DNA of 64,000 nucleotides from contig NW_026946359.1 in assembly GCF_035222275.1 (NCBI RefSeq), positions 4,588,001 through 4,652,000 on the forward strand, in the 5' to 3' direction. Both the position numbers and the translations under genes were made by a program. Positions 24,201-34,193 of this stretch are shown here, piece after piece. The notes below the pieces were generated by a model that did not search any database, had not been told where the DNA came from, and worked only from the letters and a program-made list of their open reading frames with translations. Position 1 is the stretch's first letter, and the number at the start of each line of letters is the position of its first letter. This DNA comes from Podospora bellae-mahoneyi (lineage: Eukaryota; Ascomycota; Sordariomycetes; Sordariales; Podosporaceae).

Positions 24201-24885
24201 TATCTTGTCTTCTGATGGCCGTCTTAACGCTATGAACGCCATGGAAATGTCGCAGATGGTGGTGCAGGCCATGTGGGATCGCGACAGCCCCCTCAAGCAG
24301 ATTCCCAACTTCACCACTGAAACTGTCAAGGTGGCCAACAAGTACGACATTCAGGATATCTTTGACTTTATGAGCAAGATGGATCCTGACGAGAATCCTG
24401 ACTACAATCCTCTCATCAAGGATCTCGGGTTCACCCAGGCACAGCTCGCGCAGGCGGCCAACTTTACCAACAGCAAGTATCCCGAAATCTCGCTGGAGGT
24501 TGAGGTGGAGGACAAGGATGAGATCCGAGCTGGCGAGCCGGCGTACCTCAAGATCGCGATTGAGCGGGAGATTGACGAGGACGAGGAGTACGACCCGACC
24601 GTGCACGCGCCGTTTTACCCCGGCAAGAAGACGGAGAGTTGGTGGTTGGTGGTTGGCGAGGAAAAGACAAAGGAGTTGCTGGCAATCAAGCGGATCACGG
24701 TAGGACGGAAACTCAACGTCAGACTGGAATTCACCGTGCCCACGGCGGGTCACCACGACTTGAAGCTCTTCTTCATGAGCGACAGCTACATGGGTGTGGA
24801 TCAGGAGCCATCATTTTCGGTGGAGGTTGCGGAGGGGATGGATGTTGATGAGGAGGAGGACGATGAGGAGGACGATGATGAGTAG
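18235..24885 (+). CDS. brr2: Pre-mRNA-splicing ATP-dependent RNA helicase Brr2 (U5 snRNP)
   Basis: Single exon, 2216 residues, the expected size for Brr2. It starts MSDYQRDVSQYKYSAMSNLVL. An acidic N-terminal region (about residues 200-290) precedes two Ski2-like helicase cassettes. Cassette 1: APTGSGKT (about 559), DEIH (about 670), LSATLPN, and QMLGRAGRPQFD. Cassette 2: APTSSGKT (about 1409), TDELH (about 1513), but LSVSLSN in place of SAT and QMFGKASQ in place of QMLGRAGR. Each cassette is followed by a Sec63-like unit. Brr2 unwinds U4/U6 to activate the spliceosome; in known Brr2 only the first cassette is an active helicase, which the degenerate motifs here match. The tail is highly acidic. 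An intron-free 6.6-kb frame is notable in an intron-bearing genome. Confidence 0.98.
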   Translation: MSDYQRDVSQYKYSAMSNLVLQADRRFVTRRTDEATGDPESLAGRLSIKDMGARVGRDAAPKTKKTSAMPNVERGDVQEGADILQHLKDKKKKGKTETRGGGILASTDMIEGIIYRPRTQPTRDAFNLILTIVAEHLGDLPHDTVRSAADAVLEFLKDDDLKDFDKKKEIDGILGESMDPKQFNELVNLGKKITDYDAQDDEDEEMGDARPDADDEIDGRQGVAVNFENDEDDDGMVDVVRDESSSEDEEEDIDDEDRPELQEVAEGGEAGIDRDEEEVGLVDGDTIVIDAAPNGKDKSEEKNFVPARDIDAYWLQRQIGRLYPDAHVQHDKTSLALKILSGEPDEPGGEEKQLRDIENDLMELFDYEHHEIVQKLIENREKVVWLTRLARAEDQKERDTIEREMASEGLRWILDELHGKSKDDQKKPKMEIKMDIDSGAFADGKAPKQEKPDGQLVGGLQPKKLINLENLVFDQGNHLNTNPKVRLPEGTTKRTFKGYEEIHVPPPKKRNDPSDVNIPISEMPEWAQPPFSTTKSLNKIQSKCFPTAFHDDGNMLVCAPTGSGKTNVSMLTILREIGKNRNERGEIDLDAFKIVYIAPLKALVQEQVGNFGKRLEPYGIKVSELTGDRQLTKQQISETQIIVTTPEKWDVITRKATDISYTNLVRLIIIDEIHLLHDDRGPVLESIVSRTIRKTEQTGEPVRIVGLSATLPNYKDVASFLRVDMAKGLFHFDGSFRPCPLRQEFIGITERKAIKQLKTMNDITYTKVIEHVGTHRNQMLIFVHSRKETAKTAKYIRDKALEMDTINQILKHDAGTREVLSEAANAVNNTDLKNILPYGFGIHHAGMSRADRTDVEDLFSSGHIQVLVCTATLAWGVNLPAHTVIIKGTQVYSPEKGSWVELSPQDVLQMLGRAGRPQFDTYGEGIIITTQGEMTYYLSLLNQQLPIESQFASKLVDNLNAEIVLGNVRSRDEGVEWLGYTYLFVRMLRSPGLYSVGAEYEDDETLEQKRVDLIHSAATVLKKSNLIKYEEKTGKLQSTELGRIASHYYITNSSMDTYNKLIQPAMNDVELFRVFAQSGEFKYIPVRQEEKLELAKLLARVPIPVKESIEEPTAKINVLLQAYISRLRLDGLALMADMVYVTQSAGRILRAIFEITLKKGWASVAKLALNLCKMAEKRMWPTMSPLRQFPSCPGEIVRKAERIEVPFSSYLDLDPPRMGELLGMPKAGKTVCTLVAKFPRVEVQANVQPMTRSMLRVELTITPNFEWDVDVHGLSESFWIMVEDCDGEDILFHDQFILRKDYAESDANEHIVEFTVPITEPMPPNYFISVISDRWMHSETRLPVSFQQLILPERFPPHTELLDLQPLPVTALKAKDYAALYPDLTQFNKIQTQTFNSLYGTDNNVLVAAPTSSGKTVCAEFALLRHWNKQESGRAVYIAPFQELVDLRYQDWQKKFANLRGGKDIVKLTGETTADLKLLEQGDLILATPLQWDVLSRQWKRRKNVQTVELFITDELHMLGGQMGYIYEIIVSRMHYIRTQTELPVRIVGLSVSLSNARDVGEWIDAKKHDIYNFSPHVRPVPLELHIQSYTIPHFPSLMLAMAKPTYLAVTQMSPDQPALIFVPSRKQTRATARDILTAALADDDEDRFLNVEVEQIQKLLERVQEPALAEALSHGVGYYHEALSQSDKRIVMHLYKNNAIQVLIASRDVCWELDCTAHLVIVMGTQYFEGREHRYVDYPLNEVLQMFGKASQSSRDGRGRGVLMVPAVKREYYKKFLNEALPVESHLHNFLQDAFVTEISTRMIESGEDAINWATFTYFYRRLLANPSYYSLTDPTHEGLSQYLSDMVEAALKELSESKIVDFDEDEGTVAPQNAAMIAAYYNISYITMQTFLLSLTAKTKLKGILEIVTSATEFESIQIRRHEEAILRRIYDSVPVKMAEPAFDSPHFKAFVLVQAHFSRMNLPIDLAKDQEVILTKIVSLLNTIVDILSSDGRLNAMNAMEMSQMVVQAMWDRDSPLKQIPNFTTETVKVANKYDIQDIFDFMSKMDPDENPDYNPLIKDLGFTQAQLAQAANFTNSKYPEISLEVEVEDKDEIRAGEPAYLKIAIEREIDEDEEYDPTVHAPFYPGKKTESWWLVVGEEKTKELLAIKRITVGRKLNVRLEFTVPTAGHHDLKLFFMSDSYMGVDQEPSFSVEVAEGMDVDEEEDDEEDDDE

Positions 24886-25958
24886 TGGGTGATGCGGAGG
24901 GCTTTTGGGAGGAATGTGAAGTGGTGGTGGGGGGTTTTGTTGGTTCAGAGCTTGGGGGGGGGGTCAAAATATTGTCTTCATTCCCAATCGGATTTCTCTC
25001 TTATTGTCATCAAGGGCGGTTAGTTGAGCGTGTGTATATGGTATAGAATGGGATCTGGAGGTATAATATAACATTAACTTTGATGTCTGTTTTGGTCTCA
25101 ATCTACTTGGGGGCATTACCTTTGCTGTTGGGGGATGGTCTACGTCACGAGATGGTCTCTCAGGCTGAAGTCGGAAAGCCATGTGGGGTTTCCGGATGCT
25201 GTTGTTGAACAGGCTCAAGGGGGACGGGAAGTGGGAAGGGGACGGGGATGGAGATGGGGACGGGGATGGAGATGGGGACGTGGATGGAGATGGGGACGTG
25301 GATGGAAATGGGGACGTGGATGGAGATGTGGATGATCTTGGGAGGAGGAGGTGCTGGTGGTGGAGAAGGTGGTGGCGAGAAGAGAGGGCTGGTTGCTTGG
25401 CCCTCGATCACCTATGTACTCCTCTAAGAGTGATGTTAGGAGACAAGCTGGTGACAAGTGACAGGGTGACAAGGGCCAAGCGCAAGGCGGCGTAAAGGTA
25501 GACAAGACAGGCAGCTCCTCTTTGGGTTTGTTGTTGGTCTGACCACACACAGCGGCACTCCGCACACTCCGCCTCCTTTGATAGGGGGAGAAGAGACCAA
25601 GACCTGGAAGAGCAAAGTAAAAGCTCCCTCACACCCACTCACCCACCAAGGAACCACACGCACGCCAGACGCTCGGACCACTTCCTTCGTGTACTGCCCT
25701 CAAATAATTTCTCTTCTCGCGAAGGCTTCTCCAAACTTCCGCGCAACCACCTTCCATTGTCCTAGCGCTTCGCCATTGTGTCTTGTCTTTTCATCGCGCG
25801 CCCATCGGAACAGCATCGAATCCATCACCCGAGGCCGCGCCACTCTTGATATAAGACTTCCACGCGCTCAACGCGTCCAAGTCCAAGTCTGCACACGACA
25901 AACAACCTGTCACGTCCCCGTCGCGATCCTTCGCTGACATCACCCTAACCGACCCAAA
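24886..25958. other. Intergenic 24886-25958 with minisatellite
   Basis: Downstream of brr2 and upstream of the PWWP gene. Holds the 18-bp tandem repeat described separately. Near the downstream start there is a telomere-like CCCTAACC at 25943-25950, a few bases before the ATG. Confidence 0.6.
25247..25336. repeat. 18-bp minisatellite, five units
   Basis: Units begin at 25247, 25265, 25283, 25301 and 25319, consensus GATGGAGATGGGGACGTG. The first unit ends GGG instead of GTG, the fourth has one substitution and the last is degenerate. The G-rich strand is the + strand. It lies in noncoding sequence; because 18 is divisible by three, all frames stay open through it, giving misleading reading frames on both strands. 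Confidence 0.95.
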
Positions 25959-27960
25959 ATGTCACGAGAAGGTTCTCCAGTCGCGCCCGCCTCTGAGGCC
26001 GCGCAACCAGCTGTCGAGAAGAAGGAGGAGGACGCGCCTATTGCCCCTGCTGCCCAAGACATCAAAGAGGCCATTGCGGCCGAGTCCAAGGCTGCCGTCG
26101 AGTCTGCTCCTGCCGAGGAAGCCTCTGACAACAAAGCGGAAGAGGGTAACATGTTCCACAACACCTGCCAGGCAGGCCACTTACATCCTCGCCACTACAT
26201 CTAGCTAACCATCATCTGTTATCAGCACCAGCTGCCGAGAAGACCGCCGAGCAAGCCGAAGAGAAGCCAGACGTCGAGATGACAGACGCTGCCGATGCTT
26301 CTGAGGCTGGAGCCCCATCCCAACCATCCGCCGACAACAATGCCGATGCGGCCCCCAAGGCTAAGGCCAACCGCAAGTCAATTGGTGCTGGCGAGGCGAA
26401 GGGAAAGAAGTTGAACAGAAAGGCATCAAAGCCGCGCATTCTGCACACCGACGCCCAGCCAGGCCAATACTTCTTTGTCAAGCTCAAGGGCCACCCGCAA
26501 TGGCCAGTGATCATCTGCGATGAGGGCATGCTGCCCGACTCATTGCTCAAGTCTCGCCCAGTAACTGCCAAGCGGCAGGACGGCACATACCGCGACGACT
26601 ACGCCGATGGCGCCAAGAAGGTCGCCGACCGGACTTTCCCCGTCATGTACCTTTACACCAACGAATTGTGAGTTTTCATTCTCATGTTCGCCCCGATGTT
26701 GTCGTTAAGGTTTTTCTGGGCGCTGAATGCTAATGCGCCTCTGTTTACAGTGGCTGGGTACCAAATGGAGAGCTTATCGACCTTGACCCTGAGGAGGTTA
26801 AGAATATCAACACCGACAAGATGAGGAAAGACCTCCAGGCGGCTCACAAACTCGCCGCCGAGCAACACCCCCTCCAGTTTTACAAGGATGTTCTTGACCA
26901 ATACCAGGCGGAACAGGAGGAGAAGGAGAGGGCCAAGGCTGCGAAGGCGGCTACCCCCAAGGGGAAGAAGAAGTCGTCTGCTGTCGTCGATGAGGATGTT
27001 GATATGGACGATGATGCCGAGAACAGCACACCTCCCAAGGAGAAGAAATCGAAGAAGAGAAAGGCGGATGAGCCAGCAGAGGTAAGCAGTCACACACCCG
27101 GTTTTCGTCATGACATTTGCTTATATGCCCTTCGATAGACTCCTCAGCGCACAGAGTCAGTTAAGAAGACCAAGATTAAGCTGACGAGCAACGCGACTCC
27201 CAAGGCAACCAACGGTGCCACACCTTCAGCCAAGGCCAAGCCTGATGCGAAGGCCACAAAGACCAAGTCTAAAAAGACAAAGGACGGTGAGGATAAGAAG
27301 GTCGAGAAGGAAGCTTCTGAAGCTCCCAAGGAGCCCGAGTTGTCGCCACAGGAACAGAGGGAGAGAAAGGAGCGGGAGGTGCTTTTCCTGCGGCACAAGC
27401 TCCAGAAAGGTCTTCTTACTAGGGACCAAGAGCCCAAGGCGGAGGAGATGGCCACCATGTCCGAGTACATCACCAAGCTCGAGGGCTTCCCAAATCTGGA
27501 GGTCAGCATCATCCGGACAACCAAGATCAACAAGGTCTTGAAGGCGATTCTGAAGCTGGAGAATATTCCCAAAGAGAAGGAATTCAACTTCAAGTCACGC
27601 TCTCAAGTGCTGCTCAACAAGTGGAATGAGCTTCTTGCGGTTGATGGAGGAGCGGTGGCTCCAGCTCCTGCGGCCAAGGCTGTCAACGGCACAGCGCCCA
27701 AAGAGGCCAAGACCAATGGTGTCAAGGCTGATGAGCCCGCAAAGGCCGAGAAGGAGGAGGCCAAGGAAGAGCCAAAGGAGGAGAAGAAGGATGAATCTCC
27801 AGCGAAGAAGACCATGGAGAAGTCTGAGGAGGCTTCAGAGCCTGCAGACAAGATGGATGTTGATGAGGTGAGCCTGCAGTACATGGAACAATTCTTTCGA
27901 GTGACATTGACTGACAATTTACATCAGGCCAAGCCAGATGCTGTTGAGGCGTCCGCCTAA
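25959..27960 (+). CDS. PWWP domain plus TFIIS-N/LEDGF-like domain chromatin protein
   Basis: Exons 25959-26145, 26226-26667, 26751-27081, 27139-27867 and 27928-27960; 573 residues. An acidic/Ala-rich N-terminus precedes a PWWP domain at about residues 138-230 (GQYFFVKLKGHPQWPVIICD; YTNEFGWVPNGEL across the exon 2/3 junction). A Lys-rich linker follows, then a helical bundle at about 400-490 (LFLRHKLQKGLLT, LEGFPNLEVSIIRTTKINKV, SRSQVLLNKWNELL) resembling a TFIIS N-terminal/LEDGF integrase-binding-type domain. The end is a Glu/Lys/Ala-rich tail. PWWP domains bind methylated histone tails, often H3K36me, and DNA; this order resembles LEDGF/HDGF-related proteins. Location is presumably nuclear. 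The last intron (60 nt) is stop-free and in frame, so retention would only insert 20 residues. Confidence 0.85.
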
Positions 27961-28997
27961 ACGACGGGCTGAACTGAATTTCCCATATCGTTACGACCAC
28001 ATCGCTGGCAGCAAAGCGGGACTCCATCAAGAGTCGACAAGCGGGGATTTGGCGGCAAAAATTGTTCAAGGGGGTCCAAAAGTGCGTTGGGGAGCATTTT
28101 AGCAATGGTCATCAGCAAGCTTGGCAGTATCCTGTTTGTGTAAAACTAGGCGGTTCTGAGTTTTGTGTTTTTTTCTGTCTTTTTTTCTCCCTTTGCACAA
28201 CAACACACAAGGGGAACGTTTTCCTGGTCTGGTTTTGGGGTAGGGAGGTGGTTGGTGGTGTTCTGGCTCTTTTTAAATACAGGCTCGCACAACGTTTGCT
28301 AGGGTTTTCCATATTTTCATCTTTCTCTCTCTTGGGGCTGCCTTGGGAGAGTGTACAAAGGAGAGCGGAAGCGTGGACGTTACTAGCAGAGAGAGGTCTG
28401 GGGGGGGATAAGGGAGCCGATAATCTTGCTGCTGCTGGGAAGATGAAAAGGGGGTTAGGGTAGTAGAGGGAGGCCACGGAGGAAAGAGGAGAGATTATGG
28501 GACGGAATAAAGCAGCAGAAAGAAGGAAAGGAGTCGAGCTTTTTTGTTTATTATTTTATTTTTTATTCTGGCCATGTGTTTTCTTCGTCATACCGAAAAA
28601 CGCACTCTCTCTATCTCTGTCACTGTTGTCGAGTAGGCGCTTGGCATATCTCGATGATGGACTGCTTCCTTTGGCTTTTTTATGGAGTTAATAGTGTTGA
28701 GGTATAGTAGTATGATTAGCAATTATCGTTTTTTCCCACCTGCCTGCTTGATGAGTGAGGATGAATAGGTAGTGAATGAGATGAGATGTGAAGAGTGCCA
28801 CAATCCCGTCAAGGGGGTTATGGAAGTGGCTGCAAATTGTGGCGGTGTAAGATTACAGTTGTGACGTGTAAGTTAGCATCTTTCAATCAAACACGCTACG
28901 ACGGAACGGTTTCGAGAACCTTCATGAACACTTTCACGCGACAACGTGTCTTATCAACTTTATTGTCAAACCCCGTAGTTTCTGTCTTGAGATTAAA
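27961..28997. other. Intergenic 27961-28997
   Basis: About 1 kb of 3' flank of the PWWP gene followed by the orc3 promoter; T-rich runs at 28166-28190 and 28540-28570. No gene seen. Confidence 0.6.
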
Positions 28998-31367
28998 ATG
29001 GCCGAGTTTGACGACACGAGTTTATTCCAGGAGGATGATCACAGGGTGAGTGTTTGTAGGGTTTGGGAGTTGAATTGATTTGATGTGCTGATGAGAGTTG
29101 TATTAGGTAGCATACATGTTTACTGCACCACCGATCACCACTGCCGCAACAAATGCATCGCCAACTACCACAACAAAATCTGCGCCAGGTCGGCCGGCGA
29201 AAAGGAGGAGGGTGTCGGAAAAGGATACCGCTGCTCCTCTTCCTGCCCAGGAAAAAGATGATGATGAAGGGCGTCAGTGGCCCAGATTGTTCAACGGCCT
29301 CGAGTCCCCCTCGGCGGCCGACCTCCGAAAAAAGACCTACGAGTCTACCTGGCCGGTTTTGGAGAGCGAGATTGAGAGTGTGCTGAGGGATGCGAACCGT
29401 CAGACTCTGGAGGAGGTTGTCGAGTTTTTGAACAGTGATGTTCATGAATGTGAGGGGAGGGGGAGGGTTCCGGCTGGGTTTATCATCACGGGACCTAATA
29501 TTGCGGGCCAGGATTTGCTGTTTTCGCAGTTGGGGGATGTGTTGGCTGAACGGGGGGAGGGGAGGGGGAGGTTTGTACGGTTGAGGGCGGGGGAGGTGGG
29601 GAATTTGAAGGGGGGGTTGAAGAGGATTGTTAGGGAGGGGATGGGAGGTCAGGAAGGGGGAGGGGGGGAGGATGGGAGGATGAGAGGGGGAGGGAGGAGG
29701 TATTTGGATTATGATCTTGAGGCGTTGAGGGTGGAGATGGAGGGGAGGGGAGGGGGGAGGGTGGTGGTTGCTTTTCAGGATAGTGAGGCTTTTGATACGG
29801 GGTTGGTGGGGGAGTTGGTTGGGTTGTTTCAGTGAGTTATATCTTTTTGCAGTAAAATGGAGAGGGTGATGTTGACAAGGGGAATAGTTCATGGCAGGAT
29901 CGGATTCAGTTTTCGGTGTTGTTTGGGATTGCTACTTCGGTTGAGCTTTTCCAGGCGAGGCTGCTCAAGACGACGGCGAGGCAGCTATACGGGGCGCAGT
30001 TTGATGTTGTGCAGGCTAATGCTGTGCTTGAGAGCGTGATCATGGCTGCGGTGGCGGGGACGAAGGCACAACTGAGGATCGGGCCGGGGTTGTTGAGGAA
30101 GTTGGTGAGAAGGCAGCAGGAGCAGGTTGCGGGGGTGGGAGCTTTTGTTAGCTCGCTCAAGGTATGTTTTAGGAAGACATGTCTCGAGACAGAATATGCT
30201 GACCTGAAAACGGTGTAGTATGCGTACATGAACCACTTCTACGCCAATCCGCTAAGCGCTCTACTTGTCGACGGTCAGAAGCTGGACAAGGAAATTCTAC
30301 AGTCGGAACACCTCGAGGCAGTGAGGATGCTGGAGTCGTTCAAGTCACATGTGGAACAGTCTGTCGAGGACGGACGGCTGGATCACGCGCGATTGTTGCT
30401 GGAGAATGATGACTATCTCAAGGGTAGAATCAACAGGCAGGCCGCCAAACGACAGCAATATCTAGGAAAGCTTCTTCAGTCGTTGGCCTTGGTTATTGCT
30501 ACTGAGCATTCGAAGAGGTCGTTTGTTGAGCTCTACGAGGCAGCTCTGGACGAAGGGATTTCCCTGGATCAGTCGCCTGGACCATTCGACCTGGGCGATG
30601 CCATCAAACGGTCAACTCCAGAGGAGCTCATTGGTCTCATCAAACGCGTGATGACCGTCATCGTAGATGGCAACCCATCTCTTCACTGGAATGGCATGGG
30701 CATCGGTCAGGACGCCGAAGCCGCGATCGATAAATTTGAAGCGCTCCGCGCAGATGTGGAACGACTGATAGAGACGTCCAAGAAGAAGAAAACCAGCCTC
30801 AAGAGCAAATACAGCTCTCAAAGCAGAGTCCTCCGCACAACCGTTGTTGCGCAGAAAGTTCAGCTCAGTCGCGACACAGCCACGCTGACGGAGGAAGACA
30901 ATGCTTTTACAGCAGCCATCGATGACTTTTTCGCCTTCTTCAAGACTCTAGTGGGCTGCGAACCACTGTCAAACCTGTTTCTCAACGAGGTTTGGCAGTA
31001 CGACTATCACCTGCCCTACGAAGACGTCTTTGTTCCCCGGCCGGGTGCCACGTTTGCCCGCGCATTGTCTCGCCCGCATGACTACCTTGGTTGTGCTTGT
31101 TGCGACAAGGCGAATGGCTCAATGGTGGGGACGCTGCCTGCTACGTCTATTTTGTACCATCTGTACTCCGAGGCGGGCGCGTCAATCAACGTTGCGGACT
31201 TGTGGGCGGCGTACTATGCGCTCGTGGGCGAGGACTCGGAGATCGGGATGGACGAGAGGTCGGCGCTCGTGCTGTTCTACCAGGGGCTGGCGGAGATGAG
31301 AGCCATGGGATTCGTGAAGCAGAGCAAGAAGAAGGCCGATCACATTGCCAAGTTGAAGTGGTTGTGA
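28998..31367 (+). CDS. orc3: Origin recognition complex subunit 3
   Basis: Exons 28998-29045, 29107-29831, 29888-30161 and 30219-31367; 731 residues. It starts MAEFDDTSLFQEDDHR; a basic KRRRVSEK stretch may be a nuclear signal. Diagnostic Orc3 wording: LFNGLESPSAADLRKKTYES near the N-terminus, HSWQDRIQFSVLFGIATSVE across the exon 2/3 junction, LRTTVVAQKVQLSRD and a C-terminal winged-helix tail ending KKKADHIAKLKWL. Orc3 is a core subunit of the six-protein complex that marks replication origins and loads Mcm2-7. It lacks a canonical Walker A, as usual for this subunit. Exon 2 has a Gly/Arg/Glu-rich insert (about residues 165-240) encoded by long G runs, probably lineage-specific. Confidence 0.93.
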
Positions 31368-32277
31368 TTCCGGATTCGGGGGGTTTTCGGGTTGGTGGTG
31401 GGTGAAGGTAGGTTTGTCTCACCCCTGCCTGCCGTAGGAATTTTGGTTAGGTTGAGGAGTTGATTAATGCATTGTTAGCGAGGTCTTTTCAGGAACAAGA
31501 GTTTGTTGGAATTTTTCTTTATGCGGGAGCAATGTCTTAGAGGACGGATAAAGACAGTAGAAAAGGTACCATTTTTATCCCTTAAAGGGAAAAAGTGTAG
31601 AAATAGCAGCTCTTCCCACTGCTGGGACAAAGGGGGCCAGTCAACAAAAATGTCACGGCCGCTTTTGGCATCAAACCGGCCGCTCTCAAAGGAAGTGTAT
31701 TTGGTGATGGTGACTGGGACGGTTATACAAGAAGCCACGAAGTGCCCCTGAGGGGGTCTGTTTTTCTGTTTTTCTTTTCCCTCTCTCGCTTTCTAGTTCG
31801 GCAACCAAGTATTCTTATCCTTACCAACCTAGACAAACTGTTGCAAAAAACGCCACTGTTGTGCTAACACTTAAGACAACAACAGTAGAACAAAAACCTC
31901 GACTTGTCACTGGCTTTCACCTCTGCCCGAAAGAAGTTATCAACAGTGACTACAACACCCCTTTCGCTGCTGGCAGCATATATTTCACCCCCACCGGCAG
32001 ATTGTTATTTATTTGGGGCTTTTTCATCCCCTCTCTCACATCTTCTAGTTTAATCTCTCCTCTTTTACACTATCACCGATCTTTTTTCTCTCATATATTC
32101 CAAGACTCTCATCTCATACCCCCTCTCAGTACCACAACTCACTCACTCACCACCAAGAGAGTCCACCACTTAATACCGGCCAGACCACCACCACCACCGC
32201 CGCCGCCGCCGCCGCCTCTTACTTACAAACATCACTTCCACAGCACACAAAAGTCACCATTTAACACAAAAACAAAA
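31368..32277. other. Intergenic 31368-32277
   Basis: orc3 3' flank and a pyrimidine-rich leader before the next gene, including a (CCA)n(CCG)n tract at about 32190-32217. The leader is open in the frame of the downstream gene, but I treat it as untranslated because it is CT-rich and the ATG at 32278 has a typical AACAAAAATG context. Confidence 0.6.
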
Positions 32278-32793
32278 ATGGACCCTACCTCCCCCCGCTC
32301 CCCCCACCGACCCTCCCCCTTCTTCCCCCGTTCCCCCCGCCCGAACCTCACCACCTGCCGCTCCCACATCTCCCCCTCCTTCGCAGCCAAACTCTCCCAA
32401 ATGTCCCTCCAGCTCGCCCCCTTGGTCCAGCTCACCACCGGCCTCGTCCACCCCTCCTTCCCCTCCACCCTCCTCAACTTCTGGCTCTTGACCGAAGCTC
32501 AACTCGACGAGCTCGCCCACTTTTACCACCAGCGCACACCCTCCGTCTACACCTCCCAGTACCCCTGCCCCGTCTACTGGCCCTCCGAGGGCATGACCAT
32601 CGAAGACAAGAGGCGGAAGCTCGGACGGTTCATCGGCCTCCGCGGGTGTGACAGTCCCGTCGTGAACCGGCAGGTGCAAGAGATGATGGGGTGGAGCGAG
32701 GAGCGGATCAGGGAGGAGATTAGGAGGCGGATGGACAGAGAAAGAGAGCAGGAGGAGGCTAGGGGGAAGATGGGTGGTTGGAGGAGGTTTTGA
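32278..32793 (+). CDS. Unrecognised small protein (171 aa)
   Basis: Single exon. The N-terminus is Pro/Ser/Arg-rich. It is followed by a helical core (FAAKLSQMSLQLAPLVQLTT; LTEAQLDELAHFYHQRTPSV) and a basic C-terminal helix (MGWSEERIREEIRRRMDRER). The central DELAHFYHQ and RRKLGRFIGLRG stretches look like the constrained parts. No function can be assigned. This gene is the clearest case of the intragenic strand switch: 32281-32340 contains 41 C and 5 G, 32701-32760 contains 29 G and 6 C, counted directly. Confidence 0.7.
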   Translation: MDPTSPRSPHRPSPFFPRSPRPNLTTCRSHISPSFAAKLSQMSLQLAPLVQLTTGLVHPSFPSTLLNFWLLTEAQLDELAHFYHQRTPSVYTSQYPCPVYWPSEGMTIEDKRRKLGRFIGLRGCDSPVVNRQVQEMMGWSEERIREEIRRRMDREREQEEARGKMGGWRRF

Positions 32794-33370
32794 AAATACA
32801 ATCTGGTACAAGACAACAGGAAGGAATGGTGAGTATGGAGGAGTAGAGACCGCAACGGCTTGAAGCGAGCGACTACAGCGATGATTTGTTTTCGTTCTAG
32901 GATTTGGCTTTTTGGGATGTCGCACACCTAATAATATTCTTGTTTGATATCATGCCTTGCTGTAATCATCAACTTGACGCGAGATGAGAGGATGAAGTGT
33001 GAACATGAACTGTGACGTGAAATAATACTCGGTGCGGTATAGCCTGCCATTACTTCTGCCACAGAGCGCTGAGTCAATCAAGAATCCAATCAGGACTGAG
33101 ATATATGAACCGACCCAATGAATTTGCTTGTTCCAACCCGTAACGCCATGCAAAAAGATGCTTGCCGTCAACTGAACCTAACCCAGGTAGGTAACCTGAA
33201 CCCCCAGCCACGACCCCTTTTACTGTACAGTGGTGTCAAAAATCTCAAGATGAACTGTCTCTTGTCAAGAAAAAAAAAGGAAAGAAAAACACCCGGGCCA
33301 TTCCCCTTGTCCAAGCCACACCTGCTCACGACTACCTCCTCGCCTTGCCCCTCTTGGGTTGGCCAGCTTC
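32794..33370. other. Intergenic 32794-33370 (convergent)
   Basis: 3' flanks of two converging genes. Nothing else seen. Confidence 0.6.
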
Positions 33371-34193
33371 CTATTTCTTGCCTTTCCTCTTTCTGGGGCC
33401 CCCTTGCGGGGTCGAGGGTCCGTCTACGAGCACAGGCTCATCAGCACTGCTAGTGCTGGGTCTGGTGTTGGACTTTTCCGACTCGGTGTCCAGCTCCTTC
33501 ATGAACTCGGTCTGAATGGTGGCACGGCGCTTCTCCCACCATTCCTTCTCCTTGTCGGCTTGCGCCTCGATCTCGTCGAGTCTGTCGCGGAGGACCTTGT
33601 TGGCGGCAATTTCGTTGGCGGACTGGAAGATGATTTGGCCCCATCCTGGTACAAGAGCATTGGCCTGGTCATGTCAATCAACGAGTGTTCCAAACAATAT
33701 GGCAGGCTGGGTCTGAAGCATACCTCCATCACCACATCACGAAGCTCGTCCTCCATCTCCTTCTCGGCGCGCTGGAACCTTTGCCACAAGTCATCGCCCA
33801 CACTTCCGCGCTGCAGGAGAGAGCTGCAGGCCGCTTTCGCTGTTCTAATTTGAATGATGCGGTTGATATCCTCCACGGCGCGGCGCAAAAGCGCAGCTCT
33901 GATGACGCTGTCTGGGATCTTAGGTGCTTTCTCTGAGCCCTCCTCAGGTTCCATGTGCAGAAGAGAGAGGTAGATGTTGCGTTGGAGATGCGGGCCGAAC
34001 CATGGCGCAAGATTGGCGCTTTGGACTGGAGAAGACACAGTTAGCAGTCGATTGCGATGTATGCGCAGCAGAACAGGACCAACGTACGAGCTTTCCTCCT
34101 CCGGTAGACTGTTGAGAATGTGACAAATGTGCCAGCCAAGACGGCCAGGTAGGCCAGCGGGAGCAAGAGGCCCCGCCAATTGATGTCGAACAT
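33371..34193 (-). CDS. sec66: ER protein-translocation subunit Sec66 (Sec71)
   Basis: Exons 34088-34193, 33724-34025 and 33371-33664; 233 residues. A single N-terminal membrane segment (about residues 8-30, LLLPLAYLAVLAGTFVTF) is followed by a cytosolic RRRKA patch and helical blocks APWFGPHLQRNIYLSLL, SVGDDLWQRFQRAEKEMEDE and KEKEWWEKRRATIQTEFMKE, wording I associate with fungal Sec66/Sec71. It is part of the Sec62/63 complex for post-translational import into the ER. The tail (TPQGGPRKRKGKK) is basic. Diverges from npl4 across 743 bp. Confidence 0.92.

Noticed and set aside
31861-32277. N-terminal extension of the 32278 gene with a poly-proline run
   Set aside because: The sequence is a pyrimidine-rich leader with (CCA)n(CCG)n; the ATG at 32278 has the normal fungal context.
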